Positions 55,290 through 55,350 of a DNA stretch of 55,350 bases are shown piece after piece (positions within the stretch are counted from its first letter, which is position 1; every line of letters begins with the position of its first letter). Origin of the DNA: Rhodoferax sp. (GTDB lineage Bacteria > Pseudomonadota > Gammaproteobacteria > Burkholderiales > Burkholderiaceae_C); the NCBI RefSeq assembly GCF_030646845.1, contig NZ_JAUSLE010000015.1:1-55350 (forward strand), in the 5' to 3' direction. The notes under the pieces were generated by a model, which saw only the letters and a program-made list of their open reading frames with translations, was not told the DNA's origin and did not search any database. Both the position numbers and the translations under genes were made by a program.

Positions 55290-55350
55290 CCTTGGCAGTC
55301 GCCTTGACTCAGGCGTGAACTACAGACAGCAAGGCGGAAACCAGGAGCAT

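Overview
The window is a gene-dense stretch of a chromosome with betaproteobacterial (Burkholderiales) gene order. The protein sequences, the PHA regulator PhaR, and a short dispersed palindromic repeat that I associate with this family suggest a Comamonadaceae member of the Rhodoferax/Polaromonas type. That taxonomic call is inference from sequence style, not a database match. I see no insertion sequence, prophage, CRISPR array or plasmid function. Nearly every gene is housekeeping.

Layout. (1) 1-2527: OmpR-type response regulator and EnvZ-type kinase, plus strand. (2) 2669-12173, mostly minus strand: ygiQ, a GNAT acetyltransferase, glmM, folP, ftsH, rlmE, then divergent yhbY, a DUF4149 membrane protein and greA. 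(3) 12281-16751: carAB with its own promoter. (4) 16926-32084: one long minus-strand run that reads in transcription order rpsB, tsf, pyrH, frr, uppS, cdsA, dxr, rseP, bamA, skp/ompH, lpxD, fabZ, lpxA, lpxB, rnhB, trmH-like. It links translation, UMP kinase, undecaprenyl and phospholipid precursors, outer-membrane assembly and lipid A. (5) 32264-38190, plus strand: amidase, D-amino-acid dehydrogenase, HDOD protein, MBL-fold hydrolase, NAD(P)H-hydrate repair enzyme. (6) 38304-43185: rnr, tRNA-Leu(CAG), rimO, phaR, tRNA-Val(GAC) and a perfect CGTCAA x13 microsatellite. (7) 43186-51262, plus strand: SDR dehydrogenase, lipoprotein gamma-glutamyltransferase, dnaG, rpoD, aroE. (8) 51278-55289: ComFB-like protein, HxlR-like regulator, FKBP, grpE, dnaK.

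The most unusual structure is a dispersed element. It has a 17-nt palindrome RCTAY-N7-RTAGC, exactly 18 nt of spacer, then a GGGGGCTAGAGCC-like second palindrome. Seven full copies, one copy cut by the window edge and two palindrome-only copies occur here. Five of the full copies lie inside coding sequences (ygiQ, the DUF4149 gene, trmH-like, lpxB, dnaG), and two supply stop codons (folP, the amidase). Other points of interest are a hairpin that buries the ribosome-binding site and start codon of the gamma-glutamyltransferase gene, two sigma-32-like promoters with identical spacing (ftsH and grpE), an RNase R without its N-terminal HTH domain whose upstream space is taken by a tRNA gene, and a primary sigma factor with a basic, AT-hook-bearing N-terminal extension.
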